Part shown: one piece after another, positions 28,182 through 36,129 of the stretch
Layout: each line of letters begins with the position of its first letter
How positions within the stretch are numbered: the stretch's first letter is position 1
Source: CAIWHR01 sp963734085
Lineage (GTDB): Bacteria; Pseudomonadota; Gammaproteobacteria; Burkholderiales; Casimicrobiaceae
Length of the DNA: 64,000 nucleotides
NCBI GenBank assembly: GCA_963734085.1
Contig: CAVTFT010000012.1
Span: forward strand, 62,001 to 126,000
Direction: 5' to 3'
Made by a program: the position numbers and the translations under genes
Notes under the pieces: model-generated
Told to the model about the DNA's origin: nothing
The model's input: only the letters and a program-made list of their open reading frames with translations
The model's database searches: none

Positions 28182-28406
28182 GTGAACCCCTTTCGTCTCG
28201 GTACGACCCGCGGTGCGGACAAGCGTCCCCACTCTCGCTGGGTCCGCGGCCAGAGGCCGCCGGTGGTCGCGCGCGGAAAGAAGGCCCACGCGAAATCGAA
28301 TCAGGTCAACGCGCACTGGATCGCCGGATCCGGATCGCGTCTCGCCCGTCGCCGCTTTTTCCGAGAATTCTTTGCACGGCGTTGGGAACTTTTTAACGTG
28401 TGTGCT

Positions 28407-28516
28407 ACATGCGGGTCAAGGAAATGAGGTGCGACATTCGGTCACTGTTGCAAAAATACGTCATTGATTTTCAATGAAAAACACTTCTTGCGTTGAGGGC
28501 TTTTGACTTGGGTCAA
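28407..28516 (-). promoter_or_regulatory. Promoter region of operon 1 with FNR-type box
   Basis: On the plus strand: TTGACTTGGGTCAA (28503-28516), an FNR/FixK-like TTGAC-N4-GTCAA palindrome; a core reading GTATTTTTGCAAC on the minus strand (around 28455); and ACATGCGGGTCAA (28407-28419). The same three elements in the same order and spacing precede the second operon. The leader of about 230-260 bases down to the start is also recognisably paralogous. Confidence 0.6.
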
Positions 28517-28652
28517 GAAAGCAGGCACTTGCGACTTTCGGACTGGTCGCCAAGGTCTTTTCGCGCCCGCCGCGAGCACGGGCGGCACACCGAAGGCGAG
28601 AGAAAAACCATGCCGTTCCGGCCCCGTCGCGCCCATCCGGCGCGCGGCGAAC

Positions 28653-28680
28653 AAAAAAAACCGCGTCCCGGGGACGCGGT
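28653..28680 (-). terminator. Terminator of the second decaheme/barrel operon
   Basis: An 8-bp stem ACCGCGTC (28660-28667) / GACGCGGT (28673-28680), loop CCGGG, with eight A bases before it acting as the U tract on the minus strand. It lies 25 bases after the barrel stop and upstream of the first operon's promoter. Confidence 0.85.
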
Positions 28681-28705
28681 CGGCACAGATCGCCTCATGA
28701 CAACG

Positions 28706-31507
28706 CTAGCGGCTCGTCTCGCCCTTGGCCTGAACTTCGACGCGGCGGTCGGGTTGGAAGCAGGCGATCCTCTCCTTGAGGTTCTTCTGATTGCAGACGA
28801 CGCCCGCGACGGGCTGCTTCTCGCCGACTCCGATCGCCTCGATCTTGTCCTTCGGGATGCCCTTGAAGACCAGATAGTCGCGCACCACTTCGGCGCGACG
28901 TTCCGACAGCTTCTGGTTGTACTGCTCGGTGCCGATCGGATCGGTGTGCCCGGTGACCAGCACGACCTCGAGCTTCTGGAACTGCGCGAGCTTCGCGACG
29001 ACCTGGCTGTCGATCGCGGCCTTCCCCTCGGGCTTCAGCACCGCCTTGTCGAAATCGAACAGCGCCTGCGAGTCGAGCGTGATCTTCTGCACCTGCGGCG
29101 GTGGCGGCGGTGGCGGGGGCGGTGGCGGTGGCGGCGCGGCCGGCTTGGGTGCCTGTGCCACCTGCGGCGCGACATACACCTGTGGCGGCGGGTCGAACTT
29201 GTACGTCGCCGTCACCCAGACCAGGTTCGTCGTGTAGCTCGGATTGGCGAACGCGCCCGTCAACCACGAGTAGTTCGATCCGACGGCCGCCGTGTTCAGG
29301 TTCATGAAGTACGGGTAGTAGCTGGCGTAGCCCGCCATCTGGCCGTCGCCGTAGTCGTATTTCTCGTAGGCATACCCGGCGTTCACGGCCCAGTGGTTGT
29401 TGATGTTGTAGGTGCCCTTGAGCTGGAAGCGCTGCAGCTTCGTGTTGTCGGTGACGTAATTGACGAGCGGGCCGCCGTTGAAGCCCCCGCCGGCCTGCGT
29501 ATTGCCGGACGAGAAGTCGACGCCCCCGGTGGTCTTCTGGTAGGTGTACGACGCCGTCAGCATCAGCTTGTCGGTCGCCGCCCAGTCGACCAGCGCGGCG
29601 GCCATCCAGCCGTCCTGCGTGTTCTGCGTGCCCCAGGTGAAATTGCCGGAGGCGTTCGGCGTCGGTGGCGGATAGTTCCCGTTCAGGTAGGTCTGGTTGT
29701 ACTCGATCTTGCCCCAGTTGCCGATGCCGGTGATCTTCAGCCGCTCGTCACCCCAAGCCACTGTCGCGTCGTACTGCTGGCTCTTGTCCTTGGTGCGACC
29801 GTAGAAGTTGTCCTTGTAGTCGGTGTCCGCCCACGTCGCGCCGAGGCCGACGAGCCACAGCGGCGCCGGCGTCCAGTCGGCCCACAGCTTGACCTTGTTG
29901 CGGTCGAAGTTGTTGACGTTGTAGGGCGCGTAGTAGGCATCGACACTCGTCGCCGCATTCGAGTTGACGAGGTCGGACCGCTGCTGCAGGAACTCGTACT
30001 TGATCCAGCCGCTCAGGTTGTTCCAGCCGCTGTTCTTGTACTCGATCCAGTAGCGGTAGTCGTCGGACTTGGGCACCTCCTGCCCGTTGAGATCCCATTC
30101 ACGCTTGATGCGGTCCCAGTCGAATCCGCCGAGCAGCTTGTTGGCGCGGTCGAACGCCCACGACGCGTCGAACCCGGCCGCATTCTTGGTGTAGAAGAAG
30201 GCTTCGCCGTTCTCCTCGGTCAGTGCCGGGATCGTGAAGCACGTGGCGCTGGTCACGGGCGGGGTCGCGCAGTTGCTGCCCTGGCTCCCTTGCCGGTACG
30301 AGACGGTCGTCGAATCGTTCTTCAGGTCGTAGTAGTCGTAGTAGACCCGCGTGTCGAGCTGCGCCATCGGGCTCGCGTTCCAGGCGACGTTGGCGGTCGT
30401 CCTCTTGTTGTTGCCGTCGAAGTTCGTCAGGTTCTGGTTTGTCGCGGAGTCGAACGGCTGCGTCAAGAGATAACCCACGCCGGGAGGGTTCCCCTGCGCG
30501 CTGACGACATTGCTCGTCGGCTTGAGGCTCGAGGTCCAGGGTGCCGCGGTGAGGCCGATGCTGTTCGTCAGCTTGCTCTGGGTATACCGGGCGATGATCG
30601 CTGAATCCCACGGCAGCTGCTTGATGTAGCCGTTGATGGTCCACTTCTTGAGGTCGTTGTCCGGCGGCAGCAACGTGGTGTCCAGCCCGTTGCGCATGTA
30701 GAAGTTCGGCCACTGCATGAAATCGTTGCTGTCGGTGAACTTCGATTGGATGTACGCGAGCTTGAGCCCGTACTGCTTCGTGTTGTACCCGCCCTCGATG
30801 ATCGTGTTCTGCGTCTTGTAATCGGCCGGGACGCCGAACTCGATGAAGCCGTTGCCCGAGCCCGTTCCGAGCACGCCGCTCGAAGGCTTGATGCCGTTCG
30901 TCCTGACCTCGTTGTAGTCGGCGCGGATGAACCACGGCGACTTCAGCGATACTTCGAAGTTCCCGCCCGTGGTGTTGCGCTGAGTGCCGTAGTTCCACGT
31001 GCCCCAGGCGTTCGGGTTCCTCGCGGGCGGGTAGGTGCCGCTGGGCGAGGAGAACCCGAGCAGCGTGCTGCCGACGTTGGTGAGCGGCGTCAGCGCGTTG
31101 AACGAGTAGTTGTGCGGGATGTCGTTGTTGTAGATCGCCGCCTTCCAGGAGTTGAACGCGCCGCCCACGACATTGATGAACTGGTCATCGCGGCCGAACT
31201 CCTCGCCGAAGGCGCGGAGGTAGTAGTTGCGGTTGCTGCCGCGAGCGTCGATCACGCCGATCGGCGCGCTGTTGATGTTCTGGTATTCCTGTGCCTTGGC
31301 GTCGTCGGACGGGCCGGTGAATGGCGTCACCGGATTGGTGGCCGAAAGCGGTGCGGTGTTGCCATACGCGCCGTTGCGGTTGGCACCGTCGATGTTCGTG
31401 CCGCGGCCGCCGACCTCGGCGGATCCGCCCCACATGAAGTTCTCGTCGGCGAGCGCGGGCTGCGCAAAAAGACCGGCCACGACTATGGCAATGAGCTTGA
31501 CTCTCAT
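28706..31507 (-). CDS. MtrB/PioB-type outer-membrane barrel fused to polyproline linker and OmpA domain (copy 2)
   Basis: A 933-residue paralogue of the 24363-27140 protein with the same architecture: signal peptide MRVKLIAIVVAGLFAQPALA, long barrel (NRNYYLRAFGEEFGRDDQF, IYNNDIPHNYSFNALTPL), about 13 prolines, then an OmpA domain. By eye the OmpA domains of the two copies are over 80% identical, while the barrels are far more diverged, suggesting that the tether is under stronger constraint or was homogenised. It starts 15 bases after its decaheme cytochrome gene, the same gap as in copy 1. The predicted role is the same: outer-membrane sheath for a decaheme wire. Confidence 0.82.
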   Translation of the reverse strand: MRVKLIAIVVAGLFAQPALADENFMWGGSAEVGGRGTNIDGANRNGAYGNTAPLSATNPVTPFTGPSDDAKAQEYQNINSAPIGVIDARGSNRNYYLRAFGEEFGRDDQFINVVGGAFNSWKAAIYNNDIPHNYSFNALTPLTNVGSTLLGFSSPSGTYPPARNPNAWGTWNYGTQRNTTGGNFEVSLKSPWFIRADYNEVRTNGIKPSSGVLGTGSGNGFIEFGVPADYKTQNTIIEGGYNTKQYGLKLAYIQSKFTDSNDFMQWPNFYMRNGLDTTLLPPDNDLKKWTINGYIKQLPWDSAIIARYTQSKLTNSIGLTAAPWTSSLKPTSNVVSAQGNPPGVGYLLTQPFDSATNQNLTNFDGNNKRTTANVAWNASPMAQLDTRVYYDYYDLKNDSTTVSYRQGSQGSNCATPPVTSATCFTIPALTEENGEAFFYTKNAAGFDASWAFDRANKLLGGFDWDRIKREWDLNGQEVPKSDDYRYWIEYKNSGWNNLSGWIKYEFLQQRSDLVNSNAATSVDAYYAPYNVNNFDRNKVKLWADWTPAPLWLVGLGATWADTDYKDNFYGRTKDKSQQYDATVAWGDERLKITGIGNWGKIEYNQTYLNGNYPPPTPNASGNFTWGTQNTQDGWMAAALVDWAATDKLMLTASYTYQKTTGGVDFSSGNTQAGGGFNGGPLVNYVTDNTKLQRFQLKGTYNINNHWAVNAGYAYEKYDYGDGQMAGYASYYPYFMNLNTAAVGSNYSWLTGAFANPSYTTNLVWVTATYKFDPPPQVYVAPQVAQAPKPAAPPPPPPPPPPPPPQVQKITLDSQALFDFDKAVLKPEGKAAIDSQVVAKLAQFQKLEVVLVTGHTDPIGTEQYNQKLSERRAEVVRDYLVFKGIPKDKIEAIGVGEKQPVAGVVCNQKNLKERIACFQPDRRVEVQAKGETSR

Positions 31508-31522
31508 GATCGTCTCCTGGTC

Positions 31523-32482
31523 TCAGCGGAGGAAGTATTCGCCGAAGGCGGACGACGGCGCGTTGCTGCCGTGGATCTGCCGATGGCAATCGACGCAGCC
31601 GCTGGCCACGAAGCGGACGTTCGACGGCAGCGTGCCTGGCAGCGTCCCGCGTCCGTCGTAGATGCCGTGCGTGTGGCCGTTCGCGTGGCAGTCGGCGCAC
31701 AGCGCCGGCGGTTTCTGCGCGAGCAGGGCCTTGTGCGCGGAGCCGTGCGGCGTGTGGCAGATGGTGCAGTTTTCTTCCACCGGCGGGTGCTCGTGGATCC
31801 ACGGGCCGCGCTTGTCGGCGTGGCAGCTCACGCACAGGTCGACCACCGAGTCGTTGCGCAGGCTCGCCTTCACGAGCGCGCCGTGCGGGTCGTGGCAGTC
31901 CTGGCACCCGACCTTGCCTTCGATGATCGGGTGGTGCGAGGGCTTGACGATCTCGGCGCGCACGTCGCGGTGGCACTCGACGCAGCGCTTGTAAGCCAGC
32001 TGGCGTACCGTCGTGGTGTACGGAGCGGCTGCGAACTGCGCGGCCCTGATCTCCTTGTTGTTGCTCGCCGACTGTGGACCGTGCATCTCGTGGCAGTTGA
32101 CGCACGTGACGTCGACCTTGCGGTGCTTGGCGACCGACCAGTTCTCGAGATGCCGCTGTCCACCATGGCAGGCGAGGCACACCGCCGACTTCTCGGCCGC
32201 GGTCGCCGTCTTCGAACCAAGGACGTTCGCAGGTTTGCTCTTCATCGGATCCTGCAGGTGCGCCGTCGCGTCGCCGTGACAACTCTGGCACGCACTGCCG
32301 TGCGCGTCGTTGGCCGCGCCGTGACCCGTGAGCAGGATCGAGCTGTTTTGCTGCTCGTGGCACTGGACGCAGACGGGCACCGTCGAAGCGGCCTCCTGCT
32401 GCTGCGCGAACGCCGGCGTCGCCAGGAACGCCGCGAACAGCGCGAGTGCTCCCGCGGCGGCGATGAAGGACTTGATACGCAT
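31523..32482 (-). CDS. Decaheme c-type cytochrome, MtrA/PioA/DmsE type (copy 2)
   Basis: A 319-residue protein with signal peptide MRIKSFIAAAGALALFAAFLATPAFA and ten CxxCH motifs (CVQCH, CQSCH, CLACH, CVNCH, CVECH, CQDCH, CVSCH, CTICH, CADCH, CVDCH). It shares with copy 1 the start (MRIKS), KPSHHPIIEGKV, HPPVEENC and the end IHGSNAP..FLR. First gene of operon 2, with a leader and promoter paralogous to operon 1. Predicted to span the outer membrane inside the barrel encoded immediately downstream. Confidence 0.92.
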   Translation of the reverse strand: MRIKSFIAAAGALALFAAFLATPAFAQQQEAASTVPVCVQCHEQQNSSILLTGHGAANDAHGSACQSCHGDATAHLQDPMKSKPANVLGSKTATAAEKSAVCLACHGGQRHLENWSVAKHRKVDVTCVNCHEMHGPQSASNNKEIRAAQFAAAPYTTTVRQLAYKRCVECHRDVRAEIVKPSHHPIIEGKVGCQDCHDPHGALVKASLRNDSVVDLCVSCHADKRGPWIHEHPPVEENCTICHTPHGSAHKALLAQKPPALCADCHANGHTHGIYDGRGTLPGTLPSNVRFVASGCVDCHRQIHGSNAPSSAFGEYFLR

Positions 32483-32733
32483 GTGTATCCCCTCGGTTCG
32501 ACCCGCACGCGGGGCAAGTGCCCGATCGCCGCGAGCTGCGCGGCCAAGGGCCGCCGGTCATCGGTGCGCGGAAAGAACGCCCGCGCGAATCTGCTTCCAC
32601 CGCGCCGGATCGTCACCGGCCGCGTGTCAGACTTGTTGTTCTCCGGCTCGCGATCGCACGCACCGATTCATTGCGTCTCGCGCGCCCGCAGAAAACGCTC
32701 TTGCGGCGTTCCCGTATTTTGAGTGCGGGACGA

Positions 32734-32843
32734 ACATGCGGGTCAATAAGAGATGTGTCCGCTCGCTGCCGCTGTTGTAAAAATACATCCTTGATTCGAT
32801 TGAAAAAGCGATTTTCATCACTACGACTGTTGACCTGCGTCAA
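32734..32843 (-). promoter_or_regulatory. Promoter region of operon 2 with FNR-type box
   Basis: TTGACCTGCGTCAA (32830-32843), a core reading GTATTTTTACAAC on the minus strand (around 32781), and ACATGCGGGTCAA (32734-32746). The layout matches the promoter of operon 1 at 28407-28516: the FNR-type box is about 55 bases upstream of the core in both. Confidence 0.6.
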
Positions 32844-32977
32844 TGAGTCGCATGAACTCGACGTCGCAATCGCGGACGCCTGGATTCGCAGCAAGATGCA
32901 TTGATTCTCACTTCGCAGATCCGCGTTCCGACACTACGCATCACGCAGCACGTAATGCATGGCGCGTGCGCCAATTT

Positions 32978-32991
32978 GACGCAGGTCAAGA
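32978..32991. promoter_or_regulatory. FNR-type box upstream of the divergent cytochrome operon
   Basis: TTGACGCAGGTCAA, a TTGAC-N4-GTCAA palindrome 73 bases before the start of the diheme cytochrome gene. With the box at 32830 it forms a divergent control region of about 580 bases between 32483 and 33063, which contains no gene. Confidence 0.6.
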
Positions 32992-33063
32992 CCGCCGGAA
33001 GTGAAAAGGCGTCCTATTGATCGCCGCAGTCAAGAAACGGAAGCGCGGCCGGAGGGAAAGCGC

Positions 33064-34125
33064 ATGCGCGCCGCAATGCGAACCGCGCAACATCAGTCGT
33101 CGAGCACAGGGCGCGAACGGGCTGCGTTCGTCGCCGCCGTTGCGTTCGTCGCGCTGGTCGGCGCCGACGCGAGCGGCGCGCAGGGCAAGGAGCGAACCGG
33201 CAAGGAAGTCGTCGAGTCGCTGTGCATCTCGTGCCACGGCACGGGTGCCAAAGGTGCCCCCAAGATCGGCGACAAGCAGGCGTGGGGGAAGCGCGCGTCG
33301 CAGGGTCTGACCAGCCTCACGAAGACCGCGCTCGAAGGCATTCGCCAGATGCCGCCGCACGGCGGCAACCCCAGTCTCACCGATACCGAGATCGAGCGCG
33401 CGATCACCTACATGGTGAATCAATCGGGCGGTCACTGGACCGAGCCGATCAGCAGGACGAGCCGGCCCGTCGAACGCAGTGGCGAGCAGATCGTTCAGGA
33501 GCGCTGCGCGAAGTGCCACCAGACCGGCGAGGGCGGCGCGCCGAAGATCGGGGATCGGGCCGCCTGGGTCCCGCGCCTGAAACAAGGTCTCGACATCGTC
33601 GTCAGCTCCGCGATCAAAGGCCATGGCGGCATGCCCGCACGTGGCGGCCAGGCCGATCTCACCGATGCCGAGCTGCGCAGCGCGATCGTCTTCATGATGA
33701 ATCCGGTAGTGGTGGTTTCCGCCAAGCGGCCTCCGACCACAGGCGGCCAGGATTATCGCGTGGTCGACGGCACGACCGTCTATTTCGGCGCGATCTCCGC
33801 AGACGTGATCCGGCGTAATCGCAAAGACTATCCGGAGAAGCTCTACGGCACGCCGCCGATGGGTCCCGACCACTACTACGTGACCATCGCGCTGTTCGAT
33901 GCGAACAGCGGGAAACGCATTCCGGACGCGGCGGTACGCGCGCGCGTTTCGACTGCGGCGGCGGCCGGCCCGGAAAAGACGCTGGAGGCGGTCACGCTCG
34001 GCGAGACGTCGAGCTACGGCAACTATTTCGCGATGGGCGGCAGCGGCCCGTACGAGGTCGCCGTGCACATCAAGCGCACCGGAGCAGCCGATACCATCGA
34101 AGCCAGGTTCGAATATGCGCACTGA
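33064..34125 (+). CDS. Diheme cytochrome c (c5-like) with extra C-terminal beta domain
   Basis: A 353-residue secreted protein. ATG 33064 is chosen because GGAGG lies at 33051-33055. Two class I (c5-like) haem domains contain CISCH and CAKCH, each followed by a GAPKIGD..W signature and a distal Met region (IRQMPPHGG; HGGMPARGG). The last ~135 residues (from about VVVSAKRPP) are haem-free and predicted beta-rich, with DHYYVTIALFDANSGKRI and a GPYEVAVHIKR end. I do not recognise this domain; it looks like an Ig/FixH-type sandwich. First gene of the plus-strand respiratory cluster, probably FNR-controlled. Confidence 0.8.
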   Translation: MRAAMRTAQHQSSSTGRERAAFVAAVAFVALVGADASGAQGKERTGKEVVESLCISCHGTGAKGAPKIGDKQAWGKRASQGLTSLTKTALEGIRQMPPHGGNPSLTDTEIERAITYMVNQSGGHWTEPISRTSRPVERSGEQIVQERCAKCHQTGEGGAPKIGDRAAWVPRLKQGLDIVVSSAIKGHGGMPARGGQADLTDAELRSAIVFMMNPVVVVSAKRPPTTGGQDYRVVDGTTVYFGAISADVIRRNRKDYPEKLYGTPPMGPDHYYVTIALFDANSGKRIPDAAVRARVSTAAAAGPEKTLEAVTLGETSSYGNYFAMGGSGPYEVAVHIKRTGAADTIEARFEYAH

Positions 34126-34252
34126 TGCGCGCGGCCGCCGCCATGGGCAGCAGTTGAGCAACTCGCTCGGTCATTCGCGCCGAAATAGCGGCTGACTCGG
34201 TGCTGAACGCGATTCGCCCAGGCGGGCAAGGAACGTCGGACGGCCAAAATTC

Positions 34253-35278
34253 ATGCCCAAGCATATTGTTCGGCTCGTCGTGCTTCTGGTCGGCTTCGCC
34301 GCCGTGGCATACGCGGCGAAGGAGTTCTTCACGGTCGATTCCTTCTACCGCTATGGTCACTATCGCGGCGATTCGGTGCAGCAGATCGCCTCGATGAAGC
34401 CGCTGCACATGGGCGCCACCTACTGCGAAGCGTGTCATCCCGAACGCTACGCGGAGTGGTCGAAGGGCGTCCACCACAGCCCCGATGCAGGCAAGGTCGT
34501 GCAATGCGAAGTCTGTCACGGCGTCGCCGGCGGCCGCGACGCCGGCGGCGCGTATGTGCCGGTGTCGACGGGCGTCGATCATCCGGCCAACGGAAAACTC
34601 GCGATACCTTCGGACACCCGGCAGCTCTGCCCGCTCTGTCACGAGAAGATGGCGGGCAGGCCGGCGGACCAGCCGCAAGTCGTGGTTGACGAGCACGCGG
34701 GGACGCAGCAATGCACGGCGTGTCACAACCCCCACTCGCCGAAGCTCATGAAGACGACGGTCGCTCCGGCGACGGGCGCCGGTCCGGCAGGCAAGGCCAC
34801 CGCATGCGCACCCTGCCATGGCAGCGAAGGCGTGAGCGGCAATGGCGCATGGCCGAATCTCGCGGGCCAGCACGATGCCTACCTGCTCGAGGCTCTAAAA
34901 GCGTACCGGACGGGCGCACGCAGCAACGCCACGATGGCCGCTGCGACCAGTGCGCTGAGCGAGGCCGACATGCGCGACCTCGCCACCTATTTCGGGGGCC
35001 TGAAAGCCAAGACGGCCGCTCGGAGCGAGGCCAAGGGAAGCGGTGCGGCCAAAGCCAACACCGCCGCATGCGCGGGATGTCATGGCGACGGCGGCGTGAG
35101 CCCGAATCCCGCGTGGCCGAACCTTGCCGGCCAGCACAAAAACTACATCATCGCTGCGCTCAGCGCGTACAAGGACGGCACGCGCAAGAGCGAAACGATG
35201 GCCGGCATCGCCAAGGCCTTGCGCCCGCCCGATATCGAAGCGTTGGCTGACTACTACGCGAGGCTCGACATCCGATGA
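34253..35278 (+). CDS. Membrane-anchored hexaheme cytochrome c (tetraheme + two c4-like domains)
   Basis: A 341-residue protein with an N-terminal transmembrane anchor (IVRLVVLLVGFAAVAYAA). The first half has four CxxCH sites (CEACH, CEVCH, CPLCH, CTACH) in a small multihaem arrangement with HPERYAEW and NPHSPKL. The second half has two c4-type domains (CAPCH and CAGCH), each followed by the WPNLAGQH...AY..G.R pattern. This fusion would let one polypeptide take electrons at the membrane and hand them to soluble partners. The stop overlaps the ferredoxin start (ATGA), tying it to the NrfCD-type module. Confidence 0.85.
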   Translation: MPKHIVRLVVLLVGFAAVAYAAKEFFTVDSFYRYGHYRGDSVQQIASMKPLHMGATYCEACHPERYAEWSKGVHHSPDAGKVVQCEVCHGVAGGRDAGGAYVPVSTGVDHPANGKLAIPSDTRQLCPLCHEKMAGRPADQPQVVVDEHAGTQQCTACHNPHSPKLMKTTVAPATGAGPAGKATACAPCHGSEGVSGNGAWPNLAGQHDAYLLEALKAYRTGARSNATMAAATSALSEADMRDLATYFGGLKAKTAARSEAKGSGAAKANTAACAGCHGDGGVSPNPAWPNLAGQHKNYIIAALSAYKDGTRKSETMAGIAKALRPPDIEALADYYARLDIR

Positions 35279-36129
35279 GCGGATCCGGAAATGGCGGCGA
35301 AGAGCGGTACAGCGCCGCGCGGCGCAATTTTCTGCGTGGGCTCGGAGGCACCGTGGCGTGCGCAGGCGCCGCAGCGATGTCGGCCAAGGTGCTCACACCC
35401 GACGCCAAGGCCGAATCCGCCCCTTCCGCGACACCGCCTTCACCCCCGGCGAACTACGATTGGTCGAAGCACCGGTGGGCGTTCGGAGTCGATGCGACCC
35501 GCTGCATCGGCTGCCTGCGCTGCGTGGAAGCCTGCAAGACCGAGAACGACGTGCCGCAGGACGCCCATCATTTCCGCACGTGGGTCGAGCGCTACGTGTA
35601 CCTCGAGGGCGAACGGAAGGCACGCGTCGATAGCCAGAGCGATCCGGTGAACATCGCCGCTTCCGGGTCGGAGAGGCACTACCGATTCGCCAATCGTTAC
35701 CAAGACGCCAAGGTCGAGAAGGCGTTCTTCGTTCCGAAGCTTTGCAACCAGTGCACCCATCCCGCATGCGTGCAGGTATGTCCAACCGGCGCCACGTACA
35801 AGACCGCCGACGGCGTAGTCCTCATCGACCACACGTATTGCATCGGCTGCCAGTACTGCGTGCAGGCCTGTCCCTATGGCGTACGTTACTTCAACGAGCA
35901 GAAGGGCGTCACCGACAAGTGCAACTGGTGCTATCACCGCATCACCAGAGGCCTGCAGCCGGCGTGCGTCGAGGTTTGTCCAGTGAGCGCGCGCATCTTC
36001 GGGGACCTCTACGACAAGCAGAGCGCGATCAGCAAGTTCGTGCGCGACAACCGCGTCACGGTGCTGAAGCCGGAGTCGGGCAACGCCCCCAATGTGTTCT
36101 ACGTGGGCCTCGACAAGGACGTGCTGTGA
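35275..36129 (+). CDS. Tat-exported four-cluster ferredoxin (NrfC/PsrB/DmsB type)
   Basis: A 284-residue protein with a twin-arginine signal (ARRNFLRGLGG) and four cysteine groups typical of NrfC/PsrB electron-transfer subunits: CIGCLRCVEAC, CNQCTHPACVQVC, CIGCQYCVQAC and CNWCYHRITRGLQPACVEVC. Each would bind a [4Fe-4S] cluster. In known complexes this subunit passes electrons between an NrfD/PsrC quinone-reactive membrane subunit and a partner in the periplasm. The next gene encodes that membrane subunit and overlaps by one base (TGATG). No molybdopterin catalytic subunit is present in the cluster. Confidence 0.93.
   Translation: MSGSGNGGEERYSAARRNFLRGLGGTVACAGAAAMSAKVLTPDAKAESAPSATPPSPPANYDWSKHRWAFGVDATRCIGCLRCVEACKTENDVPQDAHHFRTWVERYVYLEGERKARVDSQSDPVNIAASGSERHYRFANRYQDAKVEKAFFVPKLCNQCTHPACVQVCPTGATYKTADGVVLIDHTYCIGCQYCVQACPYGVRYFNEQKGVTDKCNWCYHRITRGLQPACVEVCPVSARIFGDLYDKQSAISKFVRDNRVTVLKPESGNAPNVFYVGLDKDVL

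Noticed and set aside
23019..28427. 1802-codon plus-strand open frame
   Set aside because: It runs antisense through aqpZ, the dehydrogenase, the barrel and the decaheme cytochrome; composition is Arg/Val-rich as expected of an antisense frame in GC-rich DNA. The minus-strand genes have signal peptides, haem motifs and ribosome-binding sites.
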